The notes under the pieces were generated by a model. That model was not told the origin of the DNA and did not search any database. It saw only the letters and a program-made list of their open reading frames with translations. Below are positions 21,759-33,845 of a stretch of DNA of 64,000 bases, one piece after another (position 1 is the first letter of the stretch; every line of letters begins with the position of its first letter). Location of the stretch: the NCBI RefSeq assembly GCF_052857255.1, contig NW_027526875.1, forward strand, positions 62,001-126,000, written 5' to 3'. Both the position numbers and the translations under genes were made by a program. This DNA is from Amblyomma americanum (lineage: Eukaryota; Arthropoda; Arachnida; Ixodida; Ixodidae).

Positions 21759-22069
21759 CTGCCCCAGAAGAATACAATGGTAACCCAAAAAGCCTTAATA
21801 TTGAAGCAATGTGTCATTAGGTGATTCATTAATCAAATTTAGTAAAATTTTTCATCTTTTATATTCAATAGCGGCAAAACAGAACCAACAATGTGACTTC
21901 ACTGCTGATCCACTTCTTGTTTAGCATATGTAAACATCTCTGTGAAAATGTACGCAGTTCCCATCCAATAAAAAAGTGCAGCTTGAACACCCTAAACAGG
22001 AAATGGCAGAACAATTGTTGCTACTGAAAGGGTACAATGAATACAGCCGAGATAAATATGCGTAATGGA

Positions 22070-22255
22070 TCATGTAAAATGTGAAGACAATACAGGCATA
22101 ACATTGTCACAACAGACTGTGAATGTGTGATGCACATTAGTTAATGATAAGACACTGTTCACAGATCTGTAGACAGGCTTTGCTGTGAGCAATTCACAGG
22201 CCAGCAAAATGGAGATTTCAACTTTGTCAAGCACGTCAGAAGATAGCTTTCCCAC
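22070..22255 (-). other. Candidate exon in module A (61 codons)
   Basis: The acceptor GCTTCTTTTTCAG (complement of 22256 up) precedes VGKLSSDVLDKVEISILLAC and then ELLTAKPVYRSVNSVLS, ending TGA at 22070. The acceptor is kept in copies B (25660) and C (29141); copy C has an in-frame stop after 10 codons and B diverges after the KVEISILL part. Its phase differs from that of the zinc-finger exon, so the two are not simple alternatives. Confidence 0.25.
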
Positions 22256-24679
22256 CTGAAAAAGAAGCAAAAAAAAGAGGAAATACATTGTTGGTACCCA
22301 AGGCTTCGCTCCGACTTGCTAATGGATTATTCCTATACAGACGTTAAGCACACCAAAAAAAAGAGGAATGTCAGGGCTTTTTGGTGGTCGCGCTGCAGAA
22401 TGCAAAAGCAATTAGCCAGAGGTTACATCCAATGTCTACTGAAGAGTTCAAATACAATACAGAGATTCGGACAGGAAGAGTACTGGTTCCTCTGAGTGAT
22501 TGTTGAAGCATTGAGATAGCTTTGCAGTACATGCCAGCTTATATAGAGTACATTAATCTGCAAAGTGCCCACATTTGGCAAAACCACTGGCTTGTTGTTC
22601 CCATATATAAAATGCGAAACATATACTGCAAACTTGACTTCCTTTACATGTACTATGAAAAGGAAAACAGAGAACGAAGTCTTATTTGCCACTCCCAAAT
22701 GCAGTGTGCACAGTAGCTGCAAATCATTTCTTTCCTGTGCTACTTGCTCCTCTCATTAATGAGAGGAATTATGGTTACTGGGCACAGACAACAAATAAAC
22801 CATGGCATTAGAAGGTAGCCCAACTGTTGGAGGAGAGCGAGAACAAGAGGCCTATCACAATGGCAAAATATGCGAAATGCCCTTAAACATAGCGCATTTC
22901 TAGCTACCAGATGCCCGGAACAAGCCCTTGTTCATGTACAAGGACAGCTGCATTAACATCAAAGCCCTGCGCAAACTACGGTACATGTGTGTGCGACGGG
23001 AAAGAATGTACAACGATTATGAACTGATTTTAATGGTAAAAAGGCAGCTTGACTAATGACAGCTGCACAAAGTGGGATCAAAGACCAATATTCCCAAGCG
23101 TTCTACACCAGAGGAGCAGAGCACCACGCCAGAGGAAGAAGCTTCTGCCATGTGCAGAGTACTTGGGGACTTGACGACAGTGAAAAATAATGCGGTTGGA
23201 CAATAATGGGGGTGGAAAATAATAAGAAAGATGGGGTTAGAGGGTAACCGCAACTAATCAGCAGGGCATCTGTTTACTGAAAACCGAAAAGCAACAGAAG
23301 ACAAAATTAATGCATGGATGGCCCCACGAAGAAAGGTTTCTTATCTTGATTACCTTTATTTCTTGACCTCATCAGTAACTATATATTTCCACCACCACAT
23401 ACATATTATACTTAAGGTTTGAAAACTCAACATTCTTTTCAAATATAAAATGCTCACGCTAAATATTAAGACAAAAAGGGCTTCATTTTCTGCTCCAAAA
23501 TGTAGAGCGCACTTATAAAACATTACCTTTATGTCCCACACGAGCTCATACAAATGTGAAGTATTATGAATATTAGCCATTGGTGGCAAACACAACCATG
23601 AAAGGAAGACAGCAAAAGCGTTGGAAGCGCCAGGAGAAGCTTATCATGACAGCACACCACTGAGAAATGCTTTACTTTACACAGACTATGACCGATTACA
23701 ACAGTTACACACAACACGGTCATACCAAAGTCAACATCTTGTTAACGTTTTGAGAAAAAGGTACTTTAAAAGCAAAGGTCCCGGCCTATGTCACCGTTCA
23801 TATGCATTGATTCCCGAAGACTCAACTGCACAAAAGTAAGCAAATAAATATGCCAGAACAGCGCTGCACAACAGGAATCAGGAAATCAAAATTAATCAGG
23901 AAGACAGCCATTTGTTAAGAATCAAAAGAAAAACATGAACAATAATGAATGCAAGGGCCAGCGAGCACCAAAATGATGGGCTCAGTCCATGAATCTTGTC
24001 TTGTAATGGTGCAGGCTAGCAGAGATGCCAGACATGAAAAAATAAGAGACAGAAAATAAGGAACTGTTCATTGTGGTATGGTAAGAAATATTAAGCCCGA
24101 TGCAGTATGTGCACTAATACACATGGAATTTTAGAAACAGATGCATGCTTAGCTGTAGCAGCAGAGGACGCTCACAGCTACAGCAATACCACTGCTACAC
24201 AGGGAAGAACACAGGAATGCCACATTGTGCTTAATAACACCATACACAATTTTACATACTATGATTTCAAGCTACAATCAAACCATGAATATCGGCTTGA
24301 CACATTTTGTAGCAGAATTTTCCTGCAAGCCCGTCTTTATCTTCCTGGTTGGAGCTTCAATGCCTGCGAAAATAAAAAGAGCAATACAGCATGTTTATAA
24401 CAAAAACCAAATGCTCATAAGCAGCTGTGCTCAATTCCTCCGTGTTCTCCAGAAGTACATTCTTGGTGCCAGTCATGCATTTGGAAGGCAGATTAAAACA
24501 GCACAATGGAAGAGCTTCTGTGGATTTCGAGTGAAGCAACTGTGACTATATAAATAAGGTACAGGGTTTTTAGTGCGAATGTATTACTTCACTAGTGATC
24601 CAGAAAAATCGATGGGTCCGCTAACCGTCGACCTTTGACATTTAGATGAAATGACTCAGATATGGTGTGGTTAGGGGAA

Positions 24680-24874
24680 GGTCATGTGGCTACTGTATGA
24701 TCATATGCATTACAAGTTGAATCGGCTTGCTTACGGTGATGATAATGTAATGGCCACGTGGTATCAAAGTTGCCTTGTATACTGTGTGGTTACAGAAACG
24801 ATCACGTGGTATGAAAGTTAAATACTGTTGCTACTTGAATGGTCATGTGATATGACAGTTGCTAGGTCACACGG
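24680..24874. promoter_or_regulatory. Cluster of five E-box-like motifs
   Basis: GGTCATGTGG (24680), GGCCACGTGG (24752), GATCACGTGG (24800), GGTCATGTGA (24841) and GGTCACACGG (24865) follow one another, most trailed by TATnAAAGTTG. They look like a decayed short tandem repeat that carries CACGTG. The second module has the same series, more degraded, at about 28150-28360. A regulatory role is only a guess. Confidence 0.3.
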
Positions 24875-24928
24875 TATAAAAGTTGCTTGTTTGTGTGGCA
24901 TATCATACAATGTTTCATGCTTTACAGC

Positions 24929-27900
24929 CAAGCATCCTGCAGCTATAACTAGCAGTGGTGTTCTTCTCGATGCATATATTCATTTATCTTCCACATGGCT
25001 CCTTTCGTTTCGCTGAATTTTAATGCCAAATACGCTGTAAAGCCTCCTCTGGTGGGAGGCAAAAAATTGTGAACCTTTTGATCCAATCCCTGCTGGTAGT
25101 CTCGCGGTGCTCCAACAGCACAGACGCTGTTAGAAGCCTGCCCCAAAAGTATACAATGGTAACAAAAAAGACCCTAATATTGAAGCAATGTGTCATTAGG
25201 TGATTCATTAATCAAAGGTAGTAAAATTTTTCATGTTTAATATTCTGTAGTGGCCAAACAAAACACATAATGTGACTGCGCTGGTGATCCATGCCTTGTT
25301 TACCATATGCAAACGTCTCTGTGAAAATGTATGCAGTTGCCATCCAATAACAAAGTGCAGCTTGAACACCATAAACAGGAAATGACAGAATAATTGTTGC
25401 TACTGGAAGTGTACAATGAATATAGCCAAGATAAATATGCATAATGAATCATTAAAAATGTGAAGACAATACAGGCATAACATTGTCACAACAGACTGTG
25501 AATGTTTGATGCACATCAGTTAATGCTGAGACACTCTTCATAGATCTGTACTGAAGTGAGGAGTGAAAGTGAGTAAGAAGGGCTTGGCTGTGAGCAATTC
25601 ACAGATCAGCAAAATGGAGATTTCTACTTTGTCAATCATGTCAGGAGATAGCTTTCCCACCTGAGAAAAATGCAAAAAAAGAAGAAATACATTGTTGGTA
25701 TACGAGACATTGCTCCAACCTTTCTTAAAGATTTTTCCTTTTCAGACATTTCGCACACCAAGAAAGAGGAGAATGTCAAGGTTTTTTGTTGGTGCCGCTG
25801 CAGAATGCAAAAGCAAACAGCCAGAGTATACCTCCAATGTCTGCTGAAGAGTTCAAATACAACGCGTGGTTTCGGACAGGAAGAGTAGTGGATCCTCTGA
25901 GTGATTGTTGAAGCATTGAGATAGCTGCGCTGTACAGGCCAGCTTACATGAAATACATTAACCTGCAATGTGCCCACATTGGCGAAATCACTGGCTTGCT
26001 GCTGCCACATTTAAAATGCGAAAAATAGATTGCAAACTTGACATCCTTTTCATGTGCTACCAAAACGAAAATAGGAGAATGAAGTCTTATTTGTCACTCC
26101 AAAATGCAGTGTGCACAGTAGCTGCAAATCATTTCTTTCCTGTGCTACTTGTCCTTCGAGGAGAGGTATTACGGTTACTGGGCACAGTCAACAAATAAAC
26201 CATGGCATTAGAAGGTTGCCCATGTGTTGGAGAAGAGCCAGAACAAGAGGCCTATCACAATGGCATAGCTGTGCGAAATGCTCTTAAACAAAGCACATTT
26301 CTACCTAAACAATGCCCGCAACAAACTTTAAGAAACCGATTTTGCCCCTATGGAAAACAGGTCCTTTAAAAGGCAATGCTCTTGGCTATCTAAGATTGGT
26401 CATGTACAAGGACAGCTGCATTAACAACAAAGATCTGGGCAAAGTACGGTACATGTGTGGGCACCGGGAAAGAATGTACAATATTTATGAACTGATTTTA
26501 ATCGTGCAAAGGCAGCTTGACCAAGGAGTCCTGCACCAAGTGGGATCAAAAACCAATATTCCCAAGCGTTCTAAACCAGAGGCGCGGAGCACCACGCCAG
26601 AGGGAAAAGCTTCTGCCCAATTCAAAGCACGTGGTCACTTCTCGACAGTGAAAAATAATGGGGTCGGAAAATAATGGGGGTGAAAAATAATGGGAAAGAT
26701 GGGGTTACAGGATATCCACAAATAATCAGCAGGACATCTCTTTAGTGAAAACCGAACAAGCAACACAAGACAAAATTAATGCATGTATGCCCCATGAAGA
26801 AAGGCTTAACTTGATTACGTTTCTTGACCTCATCAGTAATTATATATTTCCACCACCACATACGTAATATACCTAAGGATTGAAAACTCAACATTCTTTT
26901 CAAATATAAAATGCTTATGCTAAATATTAAGACAAAAGCGACCTCATTTTCTACTCCAAGATGTAGAGCACACTTCTAAAACATTATTGTTATGTCCAGA
27001 ATGAGCTGTCATACTAAGGTGAAGTATTCTGATTATTAGCCATTAGTCGCAAACACAACCTTGAAAGGAAGACAGCAGAAGTGTTGGGAAAGAGTCGGGA
27101 GGAGCTTATCATGACAGCAGAGCACTGAGAAATGCTTTACTTTACACAGATTATGACCGATTACAACAGTTACACACAACACGGCCATCACCAAAGTAAA
27201 CATCTCGTTAACGTTATGAGAAAGAGGTACTTTACAAGCAAAGGCACATGCCTATGTGACCGTTAACATGCACTGACGCCAAAAGATTCATCTGCACAAA
27301 AGTAAGCAAATAAAAAGGCCAGAACTCCGCTACACAACAGAAATCAGGAAATCAAAATGAATCAGGAAGACAGCCATTTGTTAAGAATCATCCAAAGAAA
27401 AACATGAACAATACTTCATTCAAGGGCCAACGAGCACCACAAAGACAAGCTCATTCCATGGAAGCTTGTCTTGTAATGGTGCGGGCTAGCAGGGATACCA
27501 GACATGGAAAAGTAAGAAACAGAAGTAAGAAAATCTCCCTTGCATTATGGTAACAAAGATTAAGCTCAATGATGTATGTGCACTTATACACATGAACTTG
27601 CAGAAACAGATGCCTGCTTAGCTGTAGTAGCAGAGCACGTGCACAGCCACAGCAATACCATTGTTACAGAAGGATGAACACAGGAATGCCCCACTGTGCT
27701 TAGGTACATCATACACTATTGTACATACTATGATTTCAAGCTACAATCAAACCATGAATATCGGCTTGACTCATTTGGTAGCACTATTTTCCTGCATGCC
27801 CGTCTATATCTTCCTGGTGGGAGCTTCAATGCCTGCAAAAATAAAAAGAGCAATACAGCATGTTTATAACAAAAACCAAATGCTTATAGGCATCTGTGCT

Positions 27901-28408
27901 CAATTCCTCCATGTTCTCCACAAGTACATTCTTGCTGCCAGTCATGCATTTGGAAGGCAGATTCAAGCAGCACAGTGGAAGAGCTTCTGTGGATTTCGAG
28001 TGAAGCAACTGTGACTATATAAATAAGGTACAGGGTTTTTAGTGCGAAAGTATTACTTCACTAGTGATCCAGAAAAATCGATGGGTCCGCTAACCGTCGA
28101 CCTCCGGCCTTTGACATTTAGATGAAATGACTCAGATATGGTGTGGTTAGGGGAAGGTCATGTGGCTACTGTATGATCATGTGCATTACAAGTTGAATCG
28201 GCTTGCTTACGGTGATGATTTATGTAATGATCACGTGGTATGAAAGTTGCCTTGTATACTGTGTGGTTACAGAAACTATTGCATGGTATTAAAGTTAAAT
28301 ACTGTTGCTACTTGAATGATCATGTGATATGACAGTTGCTTGGTCACATGGTATTTAAGTTACTTGTTCGTGTGTCATGCTATCAAAGAATGTTTCATGC
28401 TTTACAGC
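24929..28408. repeat. 3.4-kb module, copy B
   Basis: Second copy; see copy A. The end of the module (about 27600-28400) is nearly identical to the end of copy A (24100-24930). Confidence 0.85.
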
Positions 28409-30736
28409 CAAGCATCCTGCAGTTAAAGCTGGCAGTGGTGTTTTTTTGGATGCATAAAATAGTCATTTCACTTCCACATGGCCCCTTTCGTTTAACTGAA
28501 TATTAAAGCCAAATACGCTGTAAAGCCTCCTCTGGTCAGAGGCACAAATTGTGAACCTTTGATCCAATCCCTGCTAGCAGTCTCGCGGTGCTCCAACAGC
28601 ACAGACACTGTTAAAAGCCTTCCCCTGAAGAAAACAATGGCAACAAAAGAGGCCTTAATATTGAAGCAATGTGTCATTAGGTGATTCATTAATAAAAGTA
28701 AGTAAAATTTTCTATATTTCACATTAAATAGCTGCCAAAAAGAACCAATAATGTGACTGCACTGCTGAATCATTTCTTGTTTAGCATATGCAAATATCTG
28801 TGTGAAAATTTATGCCATTGCCATCCAATAACAAACTGCAGCTTAAACACAATAAACAGGAAATGGCAGAACAATTGTTGCTACTGGAAGCGTACAATGA
28901 ATATAGATGAGATAAACATGTTTAATGGATCACGTAAAATGTGAAGACAATGCAGGCATAACATTGTCACAACAGACTGTGAATGTGTGATGCACATCAG
29001 TTAATGCTGAGACACTCTTCACAGATCTGTACTGGAGTGAGGAGTGAAAGTGAGTAAGAAGGGCTTGGCTGTGAGCAATTCACAGACCAGCAAAATGGAG
29101 ATTTCCACTTAGTCAAACATGTCAGAAGATAGCTTTCCCACCTGAAAAAGAAGCAAAAAAAGAGTAAATACATTGTTGCTACCCAAGGCTTTGCTCCAAC
29201 CTTGCTAATAGTTTTTCCTTTTCAGACATTTCGCACACCAAGAAAAGAGGATAATGTCAAGGCTTTTTGTTGATCCAGTTGCTGAATGGAAAAGGAAACA
29301 GCAAGAGGATACCTCCAATGTCTGCTGAATGGTTCAAATACAATACATGGATTCGGACAGGAAGAGTAGTGGATCTTCTGAGTGATTGTTGAAGCATTGA
29401 GATAGCTGTGCTGTACAGGCCAGCTTACATGGAGTACATTTACCTGCAAAGTGCTCACATTGGCAAAACCACTGGCTTGATGTTGCCACATATAAAATGC
29501 GAAAAATAGATTGCGAACTTACGTCCTTTTCATTTACTATAAAAAAGAAAATAAGAGAATGAAGTCTTATTTGCCATTCCCAAATGCAGTGCACACAGTA
29601 GCTGCAAATCATTTTTTTTCCTGTGCTACTTGCTCTTCTTATTAAGGAGAGGTATTATGGTTACTGGGCACAGTCAACAAATAAACCATGGCATTAGATG
29701 GTAGCCCAAGTGTTGGAGAAGAGCCACAACAAAAGGCCAATCACCATGGCATAGATGTGTGAAATGCCCTTAAACAAAGCTTATATCTAGCTACACAATG
29801 CCCGCAACAAGTCCTAAAAAACCTATTTCGCCCCTATTGGAAACAGGTCCTCTAAAGGCAATTCTCTTGGCTATCTCAGATTGTTTATGTACAAGAACAG
29901 CTGCATTAACACCAGAGCCCTGCGGAAAGTACGGTACATGTGTGTACACCGGGAAAGAATGTACAATATTTATGAACTGATTTTAATGGTACAAAGGCAG
30001 CTTGACCAAGGAGTCCTGCACAAAGTGGGATAAAAGACCAATATTCCCAAGCGTTCTACACCAGAGGAGCGGAGCACCACGACAAAGAGAAAAGCTTCTG
30101 CCAATGCAAAGCACGTGGTCACTTGACGATTGTGAAAAATAATGGGGTTGGAAAATAATGGGCATAGAAAATAATGGGAAAGATGGGGTTACAGGATAAC
30201 CACAACTAATCAGCAGGGCATCTGTTTAGTGAAAACCGAAAAGCAACACAAGACAAAATAAATGCATGGATGGCCCCACGAAGAAAGGCTTCTTATCTTG
30301 ATATCTTGATTACCTTTATTTCTTGACCTCATCAGTAACTATATATTTCCAGCACCACATATATATTATACTTAAAGATTGAAAACGCAACATTTTTAAA
30401 ATATAAATTGCTTACGCTAATTATTAAGACAAAAAGGGCCTCATTTTCTACTCCAAAATGTAGTACACACTTCTAAAACATTACTTTTATGTCCGCACGA
30501 GTTGACATACTAAGGTGAAGTATTCTGATTATTAGCCATTGGTGGCAAGCACAACCATGAAAGGAAGACAGCAAAAGCGTTGGGGAAAAGCCGGGAGAAG
30601 CTTATCATGACAGCACAGCACTGAGAAATGCTTTACTTTACACAGATTATGACCAAATACTACAGTTACACACAACATGGTCATCACCAAAGTCAACATC
30701 TCGTTAACGTTTTGAGAAAATGTACTTTAAAAGCTG
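28409..30736. repeat. 3.4-kb module, copy C (truncated)
   Basis: Third copy, which stops abruptly after GTACTTTAAAAGC at about 30736 where A and B continue with AAAGG. It lacks the last 1.1 kb. Confidence 0.8.
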
Positions 30737-32413
30737 GATAAGCAAGCTACTGAGTTTAATTTAGTATCATCGACTAAAAAAGCCAGACAACTTCAGTTAC
30801 TATTCAAGAAGCCTGTGTGCACGAACCAAGTACAAATACTGACTGTCACATTTAAATCTTTACACGAAACCAACCAAAGCAAGGATAGCGCTCAAAGTGG
30901 ATCACCGATTTGACGAAAGGGAGTGCCTCAGCGTAGACGACCAACTTCTGCGTTAAACAAGAATTTATCAGGCTAGCCGCTGCAACCGCGATGAGAGCGG
31001 CAATATCGGGGACCGCTGCAAAGCAGACAATGCAGGTATGACCACAAATTTGGTACACATTCATAAGTTGGAGCGGCGCAAACGAAAACTGGGTTCCCGA
31101 TGCCACAGAAGGACCCATATCTGTGGAGAAAAACTCATGGATGCCTGGCTTCGCTCGTATTAGGTGATGACTTCTTCCCATCGCTCAGAAGCAGCAGCGT
31201 AGGGTCAGAACAAGATTTACAGGTGCGGCGCGCCCTTTAGTTGACGGACGTCAAGCGGCGGTGGCTAGATGATGGAGAAGTTTAACTCCAAAGCACTCCC
31301 GCACAACTTCCAGGTAAACGCCAGTGACACCCAGCTACGAATTGGCGAGGGAGCACGCGGCAGTTTTCAGGACAGCCAATCATGATCCTCTGGTCGACAT
31401 ACTGACATAGTACCCGCTGAACAAATTGTTTCTCTTGCTATCCTCTCGAGTGCATTGGATAACTGTTCGTGCAACATCCCTCTTTGTACTGTAGCATCTG
31501 TTTAGTGCTCTGCATGCGTTGCATTCATTTTTTTAGGAGTACTGAGTAATTCCGCTGGTATCATCTCTGGCTGTACAAAGCTTTGCTTTGTTTGTGAACC
31601 TTTGATTCTGACCAATTCTCCGGGTTCCGACAGCCGAAAGCTGGACACCAAAGGGGCACCCCTTTGCCATTTGGTGGCTAGATTCCACTGAGCTTCTCAC
31701 GTTGAGTTAAGGGCATCTCCTGAGCGACCGCAACAGGTACTCTCTCACTAAGTGCGACTGGGGACGCAAACAACCAGTGCCTATGTGACAAGGCGATCTA
31801 GTAACGAGCCCCAAGTGTTTCACGAATCGATCCACGTTATACCGTGTATGACTCTCTTGCCATCCTAAAGAATTCCGCAGCAGAAGACATTTTTGTATAC
31901 TTATACAAACCGGACACGAATTTCACCTTGCGACATGAGGCAAGCAACAGATTGTTTTCTTGACAGGCAATTGCAGTGAACAGGATTATAATTGGCATTC
32001 CTTGTTTAAAGCAAACCCACTTATTCTGGGTACTTTCTAAAATTGCGATCAAAATATTCGACAACACGCTAAGCAACCATGGCCTCATTCCGCTGACGAA
32101 AGCTAAGAAAAAAAATGCTGCTCAGACATGAAACCAAAGCTAGAGAAAGAAAGCATCTTGGGCGATCTCTGCCGCAGCGACAACATGAACTTATGACTAC
32201 GGGCTTAACTGCAAGCTGAAAAGAGAGCAAATTACCCAGGCCTCCAAACCAAGCCACATCCCTGTTCCTTATGTCAGAGGCAGCAGTGAAATGCCGGGGC
32301 ACCTGTTTCATGAGCAGGAAATGCAGGTTTGTCACACGTCATTTTAAAACATCGCGAGCTTCAAGCCTCGGCCGACATGCACTAATGCTGAATTTCTTTC
32401 TCTGTGCTCTCAG
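30737..32413. other. Single-copy spacer with one hypothetical ORF
   Basis: The only long frame is on the minus strand, 31181 to 30852 (109 codons), opening MGRSHHLIRAKPGIHEFFST with a hydrophobic stretch (IAALIAVAAASLI). The sequence above its ATG is GC-rich. It might be a first exon of the minus-strand zinc-finger gene, but no donor is convincing. Confidence 0.25.
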
Positions 32414-32729
32414 GGAGCATTCCGACAACTTGGATCATCCTGCCGATTTTGAGAATTCGAGGGTCACTAACTCAAAGGCCAACCCCACCGGTGCGATAGA
32501 TTTAAGGGCCCTGGAATATGCAAACACGCCAGGCAATTTAAACAAATCTGCCGGCTGCCTTCCATCACCATACACCCCGAAGCTCAGATTAGCGTCTCTC
32601 GCACCCCATCCCGTCAAACCTGAAGATAGTAAGTCAGCCCCGAAAGGTGTGTTATCTCTTCAAGTGACTTTCGACGGAGTGTCACGCTCCTTTCCTTCTA
32701 AACTGAATATGAACCCATTCTGTCTTTAA
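32414..32729 (+). CDS. Probable last coding exon of an unrecognised gene
   Basis: A strong acceptor (TTTCTTTCTCTGTGCTCTCAG, 32393-32413) opens a 104-codon frame to TAA at 32727-32729. It begins EHSDNLDHPADFENSRV, continues ANPTGAIDLRALEYANTPGN and a proline/serine-rich part (LPSPYTPKLRLASLAPHP), and ends FPSKLNMNPFCL. No domain, signal peptide or membrane segment is visible. The AATAAA about 360 bases downstream supports a terminal exon. No close repeat copy exists in this window, unlike most frames here. Confidence 0.45.
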
Positions 32730-33088
32730 GGTGGAGAGACTGCCTGTTCTTAGCTCTCCTTCATATCCTTCTCTTCATAAGTACATCGTTTTGTACTATA
32801 CTTGCCACATGGCTCGTTGTTTGTACACAATGAAGTTACTTGGAAAGGCAATGAGACAGAAGTAGAAAGAAATGAAATGAGAGCTAACGCGACAGTGCAG
32901 AGCAGACGTTCAGAAGAAAAGCCGTGCACGTCGTTGCACTAATTAAAGATTGATCTACAGCGTTCTGAAGGCCACACGTTCACCTGTGGAATGAAAACAA
33001 CCAAAACCCTATTTGTGTTTGACTATGAGGCCTTAGCATGCCTGAAATGTCATCACAACATGTTAGAATGTAAATTAAGTATGCTTTA

Positions 33089-33094
33089 AATAAA
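33089..33094 (+). terminator. AATAAA polyadenylation signal
   Basis: TTTAAATAAACTGCTG, positioned as the 3' end of the transcript carrying the 32414-32729 exon. Confidence 0.4.
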
Positions 33095-33657
33095 CTGCTG
33101 AAATATACTGGTAATCGAAGCCATGACACATGGGTTGCAAGTCAGATATACTATCCCTAGGCCAAAGGGGCACTTTTGTTCGACTTGGTTAAGGAAAGTC
33201 TTCGAGTGTCTTCTTGTATTTCACCTGTTCTAGTGCACCTGCTCAAATATGGTAATGAGTACGTGTGATTAGAAAGAGGCGTTAATTACGAAAGAATGGA
33301 GCAAATAACAATTAATGCTTTGGCATCATACCCTTAAGGCATAGCTTAAGTGTCCCCTAATTTTTTAGCACGTTGCCTACAAGGTCCATTCGGTGGTGCC
33401 AGTTTAGTACTTACTAAGAATTCTGCGAGGGCTGAGTGTCACTATCTCGGATGCGCTAAGGCAGAATGATAGCTTCTGCCTTACAGCACTTGGACACGAT
33501 ATGTCGCAGTAGCAGAAATACTGACGTCCGAAACAGAAAAATCCGCACCAGCGCTGGAGGGGCCACTTTTAGACGTGCTCGCTACGCATCCTTCTGATTC
33601 GAAACTTCAAGCATAGAGTTCTATGATTAATGTACACATATACTTGCTCGGATGTTT

Positions 33658-33738
33658 AGGGGAATCCCCAAACCCAAGGTGGAGTAAATTTGTAATAAGG
33701 GTACATTGCTCACTGGCATCCATCCATGCGCCGCCATA
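33658..33738 (+). repeat. Dispersed copy of the 97-bp repeat / MITE
   Basis: GGGGAATCCCCAAACCCAAGGTGGAGTA, then TTTGTAATAAGGGTACATTGCTCACTGGCATCC: the same order as in the 274-873 array, diverged, and ending inside the inner arm. Confidence 0.75.
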
Positions 33739-33749
33739 CGACTACAAAG

Positions 33750-33845
33750 GAAAGATATACAGCTTTCTCAGAAACTTCGCGATCAAAGAAAAATTCGTCC
33801 TGGTCCGGGGTACGAACCCGGAGCCAAAGCTTAAGCGGAGAAGTC
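33750..33845 (-). mobile_element. tRNA-like SINE fragment (second family)
   Basis: AAAATTCGTCCTGGTCCGGGGTACGAACCCGGAGCC contains a reversed box B and resembles a tick tRNA-headed repeat different from Ruka. Only the head is present; it adjoins the MITE copy. Confidence 0.4.

Larger units (their letters stand above)
21530..24928. repeat. 3.4-kb module, copy A
   Basis: First of three head-to-tail copies. Landmarks shared with copies B and C: AAATACGCTGTAAAGC (near 21650, 25029, 28512), GATAGCTTTCCCACCTGA (22242, 25647, 29128), and CAACTGTGACTATATAAATA (24538, 28008; absent from the truncated C). Spacing is about 3.38 kb from A to B and 3.48 kb from B to C. The copies differ by many substitutions and small indels, so the duplication is not recent. 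Confidence 0.85.

Noticed and set aside
24225..24545. Plus-strand frame repeated in modules A and B (ends FCGFRVKQL)
   Set aside because: The DNA of this part is almost identical in the two modules, so the shared frame says nothing about selection; no splice or start evidence.
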